From assembly GCF_000090795.2 (NCBI RefSeq), contig NW_003546368.1, forward strand, positions 146,465 through 200,271: 53,807 bases of DNA. Direction: 5' to 3'. Source of the DNA: Amphimedon queenslandica (taxonomy: Eukaryota; Porifera; Demospongiae; Haplosclerida; Niphatidae). Shown here one piece after another: positions 1 through 9,221 of the stretch; position 1 is the first letter of the stretch, and every line of letters starts with the position of its first letter. The position numbers and the translations under genes are program-made. The notes under the pieces were generated by a model. That model did no database searches. It was not told the origin of the DNA and was given only the letters and a program-made list of their open reading frames with translations.

Positions 1-909
1 AGACTCAACACCATAACAGCCACACTGTCTAATATCAGTAACAACAGTGAATCATCTACTGAAGTGATTAGTGATCTATTAACTGTTGTTAATGAATTGG
101 CTAGAATTCAAAACATGACAGATCAATTGGTAAAGGAGCTGATATCTTGTAAAGATATCAAGTCAAGGTTACCAAACAGCATCACTGGCTACTACTTTAT
201 TAATAATTTAACCATCTACTGTAATATGGGAGAGCTGTGTGGTTCAGGAGATGGATGGACAAGACTAGGCTATCTGGATATGACTGATGCTACACAGAAC
301 TGTCCTTCTGGGTTCAGACTATATCCTACAGATGATATTAGAGCTTGTGGTAGACCAGAAACTTCTAGTAATAATGGCAACTGTGCATCAGTTCAGTTCC
401 CATCTCATGGTATCAGTTATTCTCAGATATGTGGTAGAGTAACAGGATATCAATTTGGCTACCCTGATGCGTCACATATACCATCATCTTCTGATAGAAA
501 CAATATTAATGCTCCATACATTGACGGTGTTAGTATCACTCGTGGGTCTCCTCGTAAGCATGTCTGGACACTAATGGCTGGACAGTCGGAAAAACGAAAT
601 TCTAATACGAATTGTCCATGTAATTTTGGTAGTAATGTTAATGTACAGTCGATAGTTGGGAGTGATTATTTCTGTGAATCTGGTAATCCAACACAACAAA
701 TAAACAATTCAGTTCTACATACTATGGATCCTTTATGGGATGGCAATGATTGTCGTTCTCTTGAAGTTCCTTGTTGTGCTGGTCTTCCCTGGTTTCACAG
801 AATATTTGATGCCCCCACTACTGACTACATTGAGCTGAGGGCATGCGATAATGCACCAACCTCTCGTGAAGATGCCATTGTTAGTTTTTATGAGATATAT
901 GTACAGTAA
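1..909 (+). CDS. Fibrinogen-like type II receptor, C-terminal part (FReD-1), cut by window edge
   Basis: The frame is open from base 1 to the TAA at 907-909, so the true start lies upstream. The visible protein has a hydrophilic stalk with N-x-S/T sites (NIS, NNS), then a domain beginning SCKDIK and continuing with a GYY...YCNMGELCG segment and WTRLGYLDMTD. That opening resembles the start of a fibrinogen C-terminal domain. It then departs from classical fibrinogen and ends in a cysteine-rich tail (DPLWDGNDC, PCCAGLPWFHR, DYIELRACD, SFYEIYVQ). The same second half occurs in the other paralogues here and, from memory, in uncharacterised sponge and cnidarian proteins. The 22-residue NVTG stalk repeats are not in the visible part. 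Likely extracellular recognition domain; ligand unknown. No lesion is seen in this copy. Confidence 0.85.
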   Translation, partial: RLNTITATLSNISNNSESSTEVISDLLTVVNELARIQNMTDQLVKELISCKDIKSRLPNSITGYYFINNLTIYCNMGELCGSGDGWTRLGYLDMTDATQNCPSGFRLYPTDDIRACGRPETSSNNGNCASVQFPSHGISYSQICGRVTGYQFGYPDASHIPSSSDRNNINAPYIDGVSITRGSPRKHVWTLMAGQSEKRNSNTNCPCNFGSNVNVQSIVGSDYFCESGNPTQQINNSVLHTMDPLWDGNDCRSLEVPCCAGLPWFHRIFDAPTTDYIELRACDNAPTSREDAIVSFYEIYVQ

Positions 910-1389
910 CTGAAGCAGAAAAACACTCAAACATTATAATTATTAATGTAGACATGCATATTGCATGCATTTATTGTATGCATGTATAGATTATTGTAGA
1001 AGATATTCATTAGTTGTCATGCCAAACAACGTTAGTTTCTTTACTAATTTGTCACCCTTCTATACAAGTTGTCAGTAGTAAATAGCCTATTTGTTGTAAT
1101 ATCTACTGCCAATAGTTCATTTGTAGTGTTAGCCTATTGGATGGGCTGTCTGCTTTGTATTTTTATTAATAACTGTGCCTCTGCTGCTTTTAGTGGACTA
1201 CAATTTAAATAAGAATGAAATAAGTAAAACAATCAAAGTAATGCAGCAAAATAGCTTTAGTGTAGCATAAAGTTAATGAAACAGAATTATTATTTTAGCC
1301 AGCAAAGAAAGCAAAAGCATTATGCTATAAATCAAATATTTTAATAATTATGATGCATGAGTTAGTACAAGAGTGATGTTCATATTTGT
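910..1389. other. Intergenic, AT-rich, no gene seen
   Basis: Spacer between FReD-1 and the convergent FReD pseudogene. It contains TGCATGCAT-type short palindromes but no supported coding or RNA feature. Confidence 0.5.
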
Positions 1390-2440
1390 TTATTTGACAT
1401 AAAACTCACAAGTTTTGATGAGTGTGTCCTCGTTGTTATAAACACCTTCATCGACAGAGATCCTCAACTCCAGTCTGAGGCTTAATGACGCGTAACCAAA
1501 GTCCCTATGGAACCACGGAAGCATGGAAGGTGCACAGCAAGGAGCCTCATTGTTACTGCAGCCTTCACTGTCACCATACACCCAAATTTGAGTACCCTAA
1601 TTTGGATTACCCAACTCACAATAGTAGTTTTGACCTACAAGTGATTGGAGGGATTATGTGCTAGTGCTGGAGCAAGGACATATGTAATCGCTTGCACCAT
1701 CTCTCTGAGTATAGCCGACCATATATGTCCCCTGGGGTACCCACAAGTGACACTGACATCATAGGTATAATAAGAGCCTATGTTGTAATGATTGGTACTT
1801 TTGAAATTAGCATCAGGGCTACCAAACTGATATCCTATCACTTTACTACATATTTGAGTATAGTTGATGCCATTGGTAGGGAACTGTATTGCTGTACTAC
1901 AGCTGGGGTTCCAATTGTTTTGGCCACAAGCTCTAACTCTTCTTCCAGTATAGACAAAATATTGTAGACCAGATGGGCAGGCTGGGAAAGATTGGTCATG
2001 TCAAGATAACCAATCCTTGTCTATCCTCCTCCAGAGCCACAGAGTGTGTCCATATTACAGTAAAGATTGCAACTGTTAATGTGATAGTAACCACTGGGAC
2101 CATTAGGAAAGACTTCTTTGATCTGGCTACAGGAAACCCGTCTTATTGAGTTGAAAAAGGTGAAAGCATTTTGAAGCTCTATCAGTTCTTCCACTCCTAG
2201 TAATATATCATCAACCACTCTAGCAGCAGTTTCAGTGGTGCCCTAATGTTACTGACCATGTAGACTGTTCTTGTTTGATTTATCCATCACTTGGCCTAAA
2301 GTGTCACTATGTTTTGAACTGTGATTGACTGATCATTTGTAAAGCTGTCTATATCGCTCACTTTAGTAGCAGTGTCTTGAGCTGTATTTGAGACCTGGTT
2401 TAACTGCCCAGAGTTTTCAATGATTTTGAGGCATAAAATT
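1390..2440 (-). pseudogene. Decayed fibrinogen-like receptor on the minus strand
   Basis: Read on the minus strand, three frames together reproduce most of the C-terminal domain. About 2218-2021 gives the SCSQIKEVFPN...GYYHIN...YCNMDTLCGSGGG segment. About 1841-1635 gives the YQFGSPDAN...DVSVTCGYPRGHIW segment. 1581-1390 gives CCAPSMLPWFHRDFG...LELRISVDEG...CEFYVK and a stop. Upstream, 2440-2300 encodes a charged Gln/Asn/Thr-rich stalk. The frame changes between blocks and several stops show it is not a working gene. It lies convergent to FReD-1. It is more diverged from the plus-strand paralogues than they are from each other, so it is probably an older duplicate. Confidence 0.8.
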
Positions 2441-2484
2441 TTAGTGGGACAACCATGATAAGTCATTAGAAAAGATTCCTTAAA

Positions 2485-2836
2485 GTAATGTTCCTGGTAC
2501 AGTGGAACTTCTGAATAATGAAACTTTTGGGACGACAATTTTTTTTCATTACATGGAAGTTTTCATTAAAGATTAAAGATTTCATTTCATTAAGTTTTAA
2601 AAACTTATTTTAATGAAAACTTAATAGGGAATGAAGTTGGTGCATAAAAAAATTTTTATTGTATAGAGGTTTTTGTTAAAAAGAAGTTTCATTATTGGAG
2701 GTTCCACTGTATCCCATGGTTTCATAGAGACTTTGGTAGCACTACCACTATACTGACTATATTGAGTTGAGGGTGTGTGGAGATGAGGGAAATAACAATG
2801 AAGACAGTTTTGTTAGTTGAGATTTATGTTAAGTAG
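2485..2836 (+). pseudogene. FReD C-terminal fragment split by a transposon
   Basis: A short plus-strand relic of the last part of a FReD gene. GTAATGTTCCTGG at 2485-2497 and TCCCATGGTTTCATAGAGAC from 2712 are the two halves of a segment that is continuous in the intact paralogue (around 9005-9035). Between them lies a 210-bp pogo-like element. After the insertion the fragment keeps the PWFHRDFG, ELRVCGDEG and NNNEDS segments, but small deletions shift the frame and the usual tyrosine before EIY is lost. It ends in the same TAAGTAG-GTGAAGTGTG context as other family members. Confidence 0.85.
2500..2709. mobile_element. pogo/Tigger-like MITE with TA target site
   Basis: Terminal inverted repeats: CAGTGGAACTTCTGAATAAT at the left and, on the opposite strand, CAGTGGAACCTCCAATAAT at the right, flanked by TA on both sides (2498-2499 and 2710-2711). 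CAGTRGAACCTC ends with a TA target are typical of pogo/Tigger elements. At 210 bp it is non-autonomous. The empty site (CCTGGTATCCC) is preserved in the paralogues. Confidence 0.88.
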
Positions 2837-3158
2837 TGAAGTGTGTATGTGCATCAGTGACTCCAGTAGTTTTTCTTGTTGAGGAATATACACTAAAGAG
2901 TTATATCATATGTATGTGCACATGTATTTACATTATTCGTAGTTAATGTTAAAGTTTAGTATTATCTGATTGTGTCTTGTATAGTCATGTTCCTTCTGGA
3001 ACTCTCTACTTTCTGTATGTACATTATTCTAGAATATTTTCTGTTGTATTTTATGAGGTTATTTTTGTAACATTTGCTGTGTTGTTGTTTTGATCATTGA
3101 TTCCAGTTGTTGTCTATCAATTACTTATCAAGATTTTTATCATTCCTTTCACTTTCTT
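2837..3158. other. Spacer, no gene seen
   Basis: AT-rich DNA after the split FReD fragment; no supported coding, RNA or repeat feature was recognised. Confidence 0.45.
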
Positions 3159-3487
3159 ATTGCATTGTTTTAGAGTCATTTTTATACCTAACAAATTGTC
3201 AATAATAAGCTGATAGCTATAGTCCTTCAATATTAACAATAGTTTTAAAATAGAAGCACAATGATTGATATTATCAACATCAAATAAGGTATTGATTAAT
3301 AAAATTTCATTCTCCTATATGCACAGGGCCTCATCATTCATCACTCATGGCTACAAGACAATGAAAATTGCCCTTGATGAATATGCTGTAACACTAATCA
3401 CTGACATCAACTTTGCTGGACATTTTATCAAAGTTAGTGCTCCATGGTATTTGATTAGCATTTCTTATTATTGCGGAAATATGCAGC
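3159..3487 (+). repeat. Duplicated FReD 3' flank, copy 1 (with a conserved coding-like segment)
   Basis: This segment is matched by 9222-9490. Both begin TTAGAGTCATTTTTATACCTAA and both contain a block starting GGGCCTCATCATTCAT. In both copies that block reads as [11 protein letters not shown]...ITDI...FIKV in one frame, preceded by an AG. The two peptides differ mainly by substitutions, which hints at an old exon. I do not recognise the protein. Each copy lies about 0.1-0.35 kb downstream of a FReD gene end, so they mark a segmental duplication of gene plus 3' flank. Confidence 0.7.
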
Positions 3488-3874
3488 CATAAATATAACC
3501 TGACCTAAAGTATGTATAATCATTCTCAAGCTGGTTTTAATTGTTGTAGTATAATGTAACTAATTTATTTGATGCATCAATAGAGCATAATTTAAATATA
3601 TTATGCATGACTTTTATACATGTATTTGTATCCATTGAATTACAAAAATACTATGGAACCAAATAAAGGATCACTAGTTTCAGTTCATTGTTGTAATTTA
3701 TAATAGTTACAATAGCTTTCCATGCATTAACGAGACACACAATATCAAATGAAACTGTTAAAATCAGTCCATTAGTGATAGTAATTATAAACATAGTTAA
3801 CCCGCAATCATCTTGAGACTAGATCATAATCTAATCATGGATAATAGATAGAATCTAATTGTCACTGAAGAACA
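3488..3874. other. Upstream region of FReD-2
   Basis: AT-rich spacer before the FReD-2 start. A TTATAAAC at about 3785 is a weak TATA candidate, 90 bp from the ATG. A short upstream ATG at 3837 closes after four codons. No other feature seen. Confidence 0.3.
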
Positions 3875-5456
3875 ATGGAAGGAGAGCAGAGTCAAATCTA
3901 TGAGAATATAAACCATGACACTGTCAATGAAGATCATTGTGTATATGAGTTGTTTCAAGTTGCAGCTACTGAAGAAAGGAGAGCTGAAAAAACCTAAAAA
4001 CATGAAGAAAAGGAGGAACAAGGAGCTAAAAACATGGTATAAACCAATCATCCACACAGTATTACTGTCACTGATAGTAATACTACAGGTTGGTATCCTT
4101 TGCCTTCTACTCACTCATATGTCTACAAGAGATACACCAATAACACCATGTACTACTGGAGCTACTGCTGGTAGCAATGAATATCTTAACTTCACTCAAT
4201 GGGCTAATGATGTAGTCAGTAAAGTCAACCAGAGCCTTCCTGACTTCAGTGAATGGGCTAATGGTGTTGTCTCTAAAGTTAACAGCAATGTAACAGGGGG
4301 CCTTCCAGACTTCAATGAATGGGCTAATGATGTTGTCTCTAAAGTTAGCAGCAATGTAACAGGGAGCCTTCCTAATTTCAGTGAATGGGCTAATGGTGTT
4401 GTCTCTAAAGTTAACAGCAATGTAACAGGGAGCCTTCCTGACTTCGATCAATGGGCTATTAATGTATCACAAACTGCCCTTCGACTATTTCAGAACAATA
4501 CCAACTTTACTGAACTTGATAAACAAATCTTACAAACTACAAGAGATTCTGGACAAAAGCTCATTAACATAGTCAATACTCTCTCTAACCTGCAAGACAC
4601 CAGTACCTCTACTGCTGGAGTGGTTGATGATGTACTACAAATTATAGCACAAGGATTAATACCTACCTCTTGTAAGGAGATCAAACAGGAACAACTCCAC
4701 AGTCCATCTGGCGTGTATCTACTGAAAACTCATAATAGTACCAGTTCATATTACACTGCTTACTGTAATATGGAGGAGTTGTGTGGTTCAGAAGGAGGAT
4801 GGACAAGACTAGCATATCTGGATATGTCTGATGCTACATGGAACTGTCCTCCTGGGTTTAGACTGTACCAGTCAGGAGGAGTTAGAGCTTGTGGTAGACC
4901 AGTAGCAAGTAACAATGCTAGCTGTGTATCAGTTCAGTTCCCATCTAATGGCATCAGTTACTCTCAAGTGTGTGGTAGAGTAACTGGATATCAATTTGGT
5001 GGACCTGATGCTATTCGTTATTCTACTTATCCTTATCGCAAAAACCTCAATTCTTATTATGTTGATGGTGTTAGCATCACTCGTGGGTCTCCTCGTCAAC
5101 ATGTCTGGACACTAATGGCTGGTTTTACTGATTCATATTCTTTATCACTTTCATGTCCATGTAATACTGGTAGTTCAGTATCAGTGCAGTCTTTCATTGG
5201 TAATAACTACTTCTGTGAATCAGGGATTACTGGTAGTTTTGCATTACATATTCTTCACACATCTGATCCACTCTGGGATGGTCAAGGTTGTCTTTCTAGT
5301 GCATCACCTTGTTGTAATGTTCCTGGTATCCCATGGTTTTACAGAGACTATGGTGTCAATACCACTACTGACTATATTGAGTTGAGGGTGTGTGGAGATG
5401 AGGGAGCTACTACTGAAGACAGTCCTGTTAGCTATTATGAGATTTACATTAAGTAG
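3875..5456 (+). pseudogene. FReD-2: type II fibrinogen-like receptor with a one-base frameshift in the tail
   Basis: The ATG at 3875 (MEGEQSQIYENI) aligns with the start of intact FReD-4. In that frame translation stops at 3995-3997. Compared with FReD-4 there is one extra A in the A-run at 3987-3992, after which the frame used from 3915 onward carries everything else: membrane segment (IIHTVLLSLIVILQVGILCL), four to five 22-residue stalk repeats with NVTG sites, and the complete C-terminal domain ending YYEIYIK at 5456. So all domains are present and only the cytoplasmic tail is disconnected. It could be a null copy, a homopolymer sequencing error, or a tail-less protein from the ATG at 3915. 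The tail has paired tyrosines (YENI and YELF, 11 residues apart). Confidence 0.82.
4191..4472 (+). repeat. 66-bp tandem repeats coding 22-residue glycosylated stalk units (FReD-2)
   Basis: Units share the core PDF-x-EWANG-VVSKVNS-NVTG, one N-glycosylation sequon and one Trp each. About four to five units, the first and last degenerate. Unit number differs from FReD-4, so the array expands or contracts in whole codon steps. Confidence 0.85.
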
Positions 5457-6041
5457 CGAAGTGTGTGTGTGTGTGTGTCACCTTTGTAATTTCCTTTTTT
5501 TACTTTGTAGTTTTGGTATAGTTTCGATTTTTTAGTTTAGTTTCTTTGATTTTGACATTAAATTAGTGATTTGTTAATATTGAATTGTTTTTACTCCTTG
5601 CTGCTACAAAGCTCAAAATGCCTCCCTTTTAAACTACCATTCATTAATCGTTTTCCCACCTATTCATGACACAAGGGCAGGTTAGTTGCTAAGATAAAAA
5701 CAATGCGAAGAGGAATAACAAGATTGAATGAAATAATAAAACACAATGAATGGCCTATAGTTTCATTCCCATAGTCAATACTTGTGTTCTATCATTTAAT
5801 CATCATTTTTGGAGTTTGGAGAAGACAAGGAATGAATAGTAACCAGACAAGCTGGTAGGGTATAATTTTTATGTTATTATCTGTTCCTTCATTTCATTTT
5901 GGATGCTTTGTGGGTGTCTTAATTTCATGATTGACACTTACATGGCACTTCATTTCATTAGTGGGTACACCCCGGGCCTGCTGCTATATGAACAACAACT
6001 TCTGTTAGTAAAGTAGCGTTTATTAGTTATTCTGAACATTT
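5457..6041. other. FReD-2 3' region and FReD-3 upstream region
   Basis: Begins with a (GT)n tract at 5460-5479 directly after the stop codon, a feature shared by other family members. The rest is AT-rich. The bases just before 6042 (GTTAGTTATTCTGAACATTTATGATGGAAGG) resemble those before the FReD-4 ATG, so the 5' end was duplicated with the gene. Confidence 0.5.
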
Positions 6042-6652
6042 ATGATGGAAGGAGAAGAAAATTTATCATATGAATCTCTGAGGCAGGATACTATTGATGA
6101 AAATGGTGAATATGAATTACGTCAAACCTCAACTGTTGAAGAAAGGAGAGCTGAACAACCTCAAAATATAAGTAATAACAAAGAACTAACATTATGGCAT
6201 AAACCAATCATTCACACAGTACCGGTACTCTTAATGACATTAATTCTTATTATGTTGATGGTGTTAGTATCACTCATGGGTCTCCTCATCAACATGTCTG
6301 GACACTAATGGCTGGTCATGCTGAATCATTGTTGTCTTCATCAAGTTCATATCCATGTAATACTGGTAGTACAGTATTGGTGAAGTCTTCTATTAGTCAT
6401 AACTACTTCTGTGAATCAGGTCAGAATGGTCATGTTGTATATAGTACTCTCTACACATCTGATCCACTCTGGGATGGTCAAGGTTGTGGTTCTCTTGAAT
6501 CACCTTGTTGTAATGTTCCTGGTATCCCATGGTTTCACTGAGACTATAGTAGCAATACCACTACTGACTATATTGAGTTGAGGGTGAGCGCTAATGAGGT
6601 AACTTCTTGGGAAAACACTCCTGTTAGTTATTATGAGATTTATGTCAAGTAG
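6042..6652 (+). pseudogene. FReD-3: internally deleted type II receptor
   Basis: The N-terminus matches FReD-4: MEGEENLSYESL tail, ERRAE motif and the start of the membrane segment (HKPIIHTV). About 1.1 kb is then missing: at about 6225-6235 the sequence jumps to the middle of the C-terminal domain (NSYYVDGVSITHGSP in FReD-4 terms). The junction shifts the frame. The rest of the domain continues in another frame, with a TGA in place of an Arg codon after PWFH (6539-6541), and ends YYEIYVK at 6652. Read straight through, the gene still encodes an 88-residue product ending at 6308, in which out-of-frame domain sequence completes a hydrophobic membrane segment. It lacks the stalk repeats and most of the ligand domain. 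Confidence 0.82.
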
Positions 6653-7342
6653 TGAAGTGTGTGTGTGTGTGTGAGGACTTTATTGGCTTTTCTTTGATTT
6701 GTAGTGATACTCTTATTATTGTATTGTTTTAAGTCAAATTCATTAATATACCTTAATTTCTTTAAATACTGCTGTCATTTAATATTTAAAATTTTTAGCA
6801 TACTTGTAGTATTTTAAGTAAACTGTTTGGTTCCTTAGAAGTAGAATTAGCCCGTTTTTACTACTAGTTTTTCAACTGTGTACCATTGTGTAGTTCCATT
6901 ATTACAAATACCAGTATATAAAGGTATCATTTACTTTTGTTGGGCTGAATTAGCTTTTGTCTTTTTGTCGAAAACACAACTTTGTTTGCTTATTTCTGTT
7001 CTGTGAAAGGATACCATACTATATTTTGTTTTTCATTTTTCTTTTTGGAGCTTGGACAACAATTTTGACTGGATAAACAATCAAAAAGTATACAAACTGC
7101 TATACTGTAAGATCCTTTGCCTTTGTATCTGTTCCTTCATTTTATACATGCATGTTTAAAAGTCTTATTTTTGTTTAATGATAATTCTCTATTACTGACC
7201 ACAAACCATAGTGCTACAACTACTAGTACTTTCACTTTGCAACACTAGTAGTGCCTTTGATACTGTTCATGTACTGCTATACAATAGTTTTCATTCTTCC
7301 ATCGATACACTTTAGTAAACTAGTGTACACCAGTGTACGGTT
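6653..7342. other. Spacer between FReD-3 and FReD-4
   Basis: Starts with a (GT)n tract at about 6657-6672, then AT-rich DNA without a recognised gene. Confidence 0.45.
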
Positions 7343-7349
7343 TATAAAT
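7343..7349 (+). promoter_or_regulatory. Candidate TATA box of FReD-4
   Basis: TATAAAT 32 bp before the ATG at 7381. If functional, the 5' leader would be only a few bases, as is plausible for compact sponge genes. Based on sequence match alone. Confidence 0.35.
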
Positions 7350-7380
7350 TGGTGTCCGTTAGTTATCTTGAACATTTACG

Positions 7381-9147
7381 ATGGAAGGAGAAGAGAATCA
7401 AGCATATGAATCTCTGAGACAGGACAAAGTCAAGGAAGACAATGTATACGAGTTTGTCAAGTTGAGTCAAACATCAGCTATTGAAGAGAGGAGAGCTGAA
7501 GAACCTAAAAATATAAACAAAAAGAAAGACAGGGAACTAACATGGAATAAACTAATCATTATCATCCACACTGTATTACTGTTACTGATAGTAATACTAC
7601 TGGTTGGTATCCTTTGCTTGTTACTGGCTCAAATGTCTACAAGAGATACACCATGTACATGTACCTGTACTACTGGAGCTACTACTGGAGCTATTGCTGG
7701 TAGCAATGAATATTCTAACTTCACCCAATGGGCTAGTGATATAGTCAATAAAGTTAACAGCAATGTAACAGGGAACCTTCCTGACTTCAATGAATGGGCT
7801 AATAGTGTTGTCTTTAAAGTTAAGAGCAATGTAACAGGGAGCCTTCCTGACTTCAATGAATGGGCTAATGGTATTGTCTCTAAAGTTAACAGCAATGTAA
7901 CAGGGAGCCTTCCTGACTTCAGTGAATGGGCTAATGGTGTCGTCTCTAAAGTTAACAGCAATGTAACAGGGAACCTTCCTGACTTCAGTGAATGGGCTAA
8001 TGGTGTTGTCTCTAAAGTTAACAGCAATGTAACAGGAAGCCTTCCTGACTTCAATGAATGGGCTAATGGTGTTGTCTCTAAAGTTAACAGTAATGTAACA
8101 GGGAGCCTTCCTGACTTCAATGAATGGGCTAATGGTGTATCACAAAATACCCTTCAACTATTTCAGAACAATACCAACTTCACTGAACTTGATAAGCAAA
8201 TTTTACAAACTACAACAGATTCTGGACAAAAGCTCATTAACATTGTCAATACTCTCTCTAATCTACAAGACACCAGTACCTCTACTGCAAGAGTGGTTGA
8301 TGATACATTTTTGTTCATGATACACCTTTTATTGTCCCATAATTCATCATTTGGTTTTTCAACGTCTTGCAAACAAATAAAAAATCTGTTACCTACCAGT
8401 CCATCAGGTTATTATGTATTAGCATCAGCTAATGGATCAACATATACTGCTTACTGTAATATGGGGTCATTGTGTGGTTCAGGAGGAGGATGGACAAGAC
8501 TAGCATATCTGGATATGACTGACTCTACAGTGAACTGTCCTCCTGGGTTTACACTGTACCAGTCAGGAGGAGTTAGAGCTTGTGGTAGAGCGACATCAAG
8601 TGGAGGCAGTTGTGTATCAGTTCAGTTCTCATCTAATGGTATTAGTTATTCTCAGGTGTGTGGTAGAGCAACTGGATATCAATATGGTGGGACTGATGCT
8701 ATTCATTATCCTATTTATTCTTATCGTAATAGCATCAATTCTTATTATGTTGATGGTGTTAGTATCACTCGTGGGTCTCCTCGTCAACATGTCTGGACTC
8801 TAATGGCTGGTTTTAGTGATTTATCTGCTTCATCAAGTTCATGTCCATGTAATAATGGTAGTACAGTATCAGTGCAGTCTTTTATTGGTAATAACTACTT
8901 CTGTGAATCAGGGAATAGTGGTAACGTTGCATCTTTTGGCACTCTGTACACATCTGATCCACTCTGGGATGGTCAAGGTTGTCTTTCTGTTGCATCACCT
9001 TGTTGTAATGTTCCTGGTATCCCATGGTTTCACAGAGACTATGGTAGCTATACCACTACTGACTATATTGAGTTGAGGGTGTGTGCTGATGAGAAAACTT
9101 CTTGGGAAGACAGTCCTGTTAGCTATTATGAGATTTACATTAAGTAG
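7381..9147 (+). CDS. FReD-4: intact type II receptor with tyrosine tail, glycosylated stalk and fibrinogen-like domain
   Basis: 588 residues in one exon. Residues 1-60 form a charged cytoplasmic tail with two tyrosine motifs, YESL and YEFV, ten residues apart and set among acidic residues. Residues about 61-83 are a single membrane segment (IIIIHTVLLLLIVILLVGILCLLL region) with no signal peptide, hence type II topology. A short Cys/Thr-rich stretch is followed by seven 22-residue stalk units (about 114-255), most with an NVTG sequon. A helical linker (FTELDKQILQTT...DTSTSTARVVDD) leads to the C-terminal domain (about 335-588): SCKQIK, YCNMGSLCGSGGGWTRLAYLDMTD, PRQHVWTLMAG, DPLWDGQGC, CCNVPGIPWFHRDYG, YYEIYIK. 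It is the only complete copy in the window. Ligand unknown. The tail resembles ITAM/hemITAM signalling tails, but the second motif lacks the usual Leu/Ile. Confidence 0.9.
   Translation: MEGEENQAYESLRQDKVKEDNVYEFVKLSQTSAIEERRAEEPKNINKKKDRELTWNKLIIIIHTVLLLLIVILLVGILCLLLAQMSTRDTPCTCTCTTGATTGAIAGSNEYSNFTQWASDIVNKVNSNVTGNLPDFNEWANSVVFKVKSNVTGSLPDFNEWANGIVSKVNSNVTGSLPDFSEWANGVVSKVNSNVTGNLPDFSEWANGVVSKVNSNVTGSLPDFNEWANGVVSKVNSNVTGSLPDFNEWANGVSQNTLQLFQNNTNFTELDKQILQTTTDSGQKLINIVNTLSNLQDTSTSTARVVDDTFLFMIHLLLSHNSSFGFSTSCKQIKNLLPTSPSGYYVLASANGSTYTAYCNMGSLCGSGGGWTRLAYLDMTDSTVNCPPGFTLYQSGGVRACGRATSSGGSCVSVQFSSNGISYSQVCGRATGYQYGGTDAIHYPIYSYRNSINSYYVDGVSITRGSPRQHVWTLMAGFSDLSASSSSCPCNNGSTVSVQSFIGNNYFCESGNSGNVASFGTLYTSDPLWDGQGCLSVASPCCNVPGIPWFHRDYGSYTTTDYIELRVCADEKTSWEDSPVSYYEIYIK
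7720..8145 (+). repeat. 66-bp tandem repeats coding the FReD-4 stalk
   Basis: Five full units start at 7762, 7828, 7894, 7960 and 8026, with partial units on both sides. They are almost identical to each other and to those of FReD-2 and FReD-5, which suggests homogenisation by unequal exchange or gene conversion. A proline near the start of each 22-mer would break the stalk into short amphipathic helices. Confidence 0.88.
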
Positions 9148-9221
9148 TGAAAGTGTGTGTCTGTGTGTCAGTGACTTTATTAATTTTTTTTCATTTGTAG
9201 TGATGTTCTTATTGTATTGTT

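Noticed and set aside
3915..5456. FReD-2 as an intact gene starting at 3915
   Set aside because: That start lies in the wrong frame of the tail region. Comparison with FReD-4 places the true start at 3875 and shows a one-base shift. A tail-less product cannot be excluded.
7629..8120. Long antisense open frame across the stalk repeats
   Set aside because: It exists only because the 66-bp unit is a multiple of three and lacks stops on the other strand. The product is a monotonous repeat and has no start context; FReD-2 shows the same shadow.
7720..8145. CRISPR-like regular repeats
   Set aside because: Units are contiguous without spacers, are in frame with a membrane protein gene, and the sequence is animal.
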